Source: an uncultured Planctomycetaceae bacterium (lineage in GTDB: Bacteria; Planctomycetota; Planctomycetia; Planctomycetales; Planctomycetaceae). From it: DNA of 6,777 nt. The stretch spans positions 1 through 6,777 of the forward strand of contig CALFYU010000384.1 of the NCBI GenBank assembly GCA_937952455.1, in the 5' to 3' direction. The notes below the pieces were generated by a model. The model worked only from the letters and a program-made list of their open reading frames with translations. It had not been told where the DNA came from and ran no database searches. The translations under genes were made by a program, and so were the position numbers. Below are positions 5,993 through 6,777 of this stretch, in pieces; within the stretch, counting starts at the first letter, position 1; each line of letters starts with the position of its first letter.

Positions 5993-6777
5993 CTATGATG
6001 CTTCGATCAACGCAATGGCTTTTTCGGCCAATTCCGGCGAAAGCGGTTTTCCGTGATAGTTGAGATCGCCGGTCGTTTCCAGGACCGGCAGAATTCCGAA
6101 TCCCTTCTTCGTCCGAGAGACGATAGCAGTTGGACCTTCCTTCACGGCGAGGGCCGCTTGCAGCGCCTCCAGGGCGGCCTTCTGGTCGTTCCCCTCGATT
6201 TCCAGGGTGTGCCAGCCGAACGCGGCGAATTTGTCGGCGACCGGTTTCATGTCCAGCACGTCTTTCGTGGCGCCGGTCTGCTGATAGCCATTTTGGTCGA
6301 CGATGGCCGTTAAGTTACTCAGGCGATACTTGTGAGCCGCCGAGGCCGCTTCCCAGACCTGTCCTTCGCCCAACTCGCCGTCACCGAGCATGACGAACAC
6401 GTTGTAGTCCGCCTTGTCCATTTTACCGGCCAAAGCGTGTCCGACGCCGATGGATAGCCCTTGACCGAGTGAACCAGTGCTGGCTTCGATACCCGCCAGC
6501 CGCTTCATGTTGGGGTGCCCCTCGAATTTGCTCCCCAGTTTGCGGAGCGTCATGCAGTCTTCGGGGCTGAAATAGCCCGCTTCCGCCATGGCCGCATACA
6601 GGACCGGGACGGCGTGCCCTTTGCTGAGGATGAAGCGGTCGCGACCGGCCCATTTTGGGTTTTGGGGGTCATATTTCATGATCCCGCCGAAGAATAATGC
6701 CGTTACAATCTCCACGGCGGAGAGGCTGCTGGACGGATGGCCGCTGCCGGCGGCGGTGGTCATGAGGATGATGAGCT
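5993..6777 (-). CDS. tkt: Transketolase, N-terminal subunit (TPP pyrophosphate-binding domain), 5'-partial
   Basis: This is the N-terminal half of a split transketolase. The frame is open to the window edge; the Met codon at 6761-6763 is internal, since it sits directly before the conserved AGSGHP motif and is preceded in frame by Leu-Ile-Ile-Leu. I estimate 15-25 residues are missing. Counting from that Met: GSGHPSSSLS (6-15, active-site His9), RFILSKGHAVP (43-53), STGSLGQGLS (95-104), and the TPP motif starting LGDGELGEG (126-134) and ending VDQN (155-158), which binds Mg2+ and the TPP diphosphate. The C-terminal NYHGKPL (235-241) carries the last conserved His. The protein ends at residue 256, where fused transketolases continue through a linker into the next domain, so this is a natural split and not a frameshift: the next gene has its own ribosome binding site and start. 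The subunit order matches split transketolases of archaea and many bacteria. Confidence 0.93.
   Translation of the reverse strand, partial: LIILMTTAAGSGHPSSSLSAVEIVTALFFGGIMKYDPQNPKWAGRDRFILSKGHAVPVLYAAMAEAGYFSPEDCMTLRKLGSKFEGHPNMKRLAGIEASTGSLGQGLSIGVGHALAGKMDKADYNVFVMLGDGELGEGQVWEAASAAHKYRLSNLTAIVDQNGYQQTGATKDVLDMKPVADKFAAFGWHTLEIEGNDQKAALEALQAALAVKEGPTAIVSRTKKGFGILPVLETTGDLNYHGKPLSPELAEKAIALIEAS

Overview
The window looks like chromosomal DNA from a planctomycete (Planctomycetota, probably near Planctomycetaceae). This is inferred from protein style, not from a marker gene. The clues are a secreted PQQ-type beta-propeller protein whose mature part begins with the WPQFRGP signature common in that phylum, a transketolase encoded as two separate subunits, and a moderately GC-rich genome of short operons with long intergenic spaces. 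There are no rRNA, tRNA, CRISPR or transposon signals.

Layout. (1) 1-807, plus strand: the 3' part of a sigma-54-dependent NtrC-type regulator (AAA+ domain and Fis-type helix-turn-helix); its receiver domain and Walker A lie before the window. (2) 808-1314: a 507-base gene-free stretch with a weak terminator-like fold, a TTGACA promoter candidate, several short dyads and no convincing ORF. (3) 1315-1665, plus: a very acidic 116-residue protein I do not recognise, followed by a strong intrinsic terminator (1692-1738). (4) 1775-3052, minus: a secreted PQQ-like beta-propeller protein. (5) 3053-3308: a divergent intergenic region with three CGGTGTG heptamers spaced exactly 29 bases apart. (6) 3309-3800, plus: a SixA-type phosphohistidine phosphatase. 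(7) 3822-4793, minus, convergent with sixA: a protein with two GNAT acetyltransferase domains. (8) 4975-5928 and 5993-6777, minus: the C-terminal and N-terminal halves of a split transketolase, transcribed N half then C half; the N half runs off the window.

The genes do not form one pathway. The transketolase pair is a clear functional unit (non-oxidative pentose phosphate pathway, TPP-dependent). The GNAT gene lies downstream of it on the same strand, but 181 bases and a hairpin separate them, so co-transcription is uncertain. The regulator and SixA both belong to phosphorelay signalling, but they are about 2.5 kb apart and nothing in the sequence links them.

I see no defence system, secondary-metabolite cluster or obviously new multi-gene system. 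The items most worth a second look are the 29-base-period repeats between the PQQ gene and sixA, the orphan acidic protein with its own terminator and long leader, and the animal-type active-site signature (Gln in place of His) in the transketolase C half.
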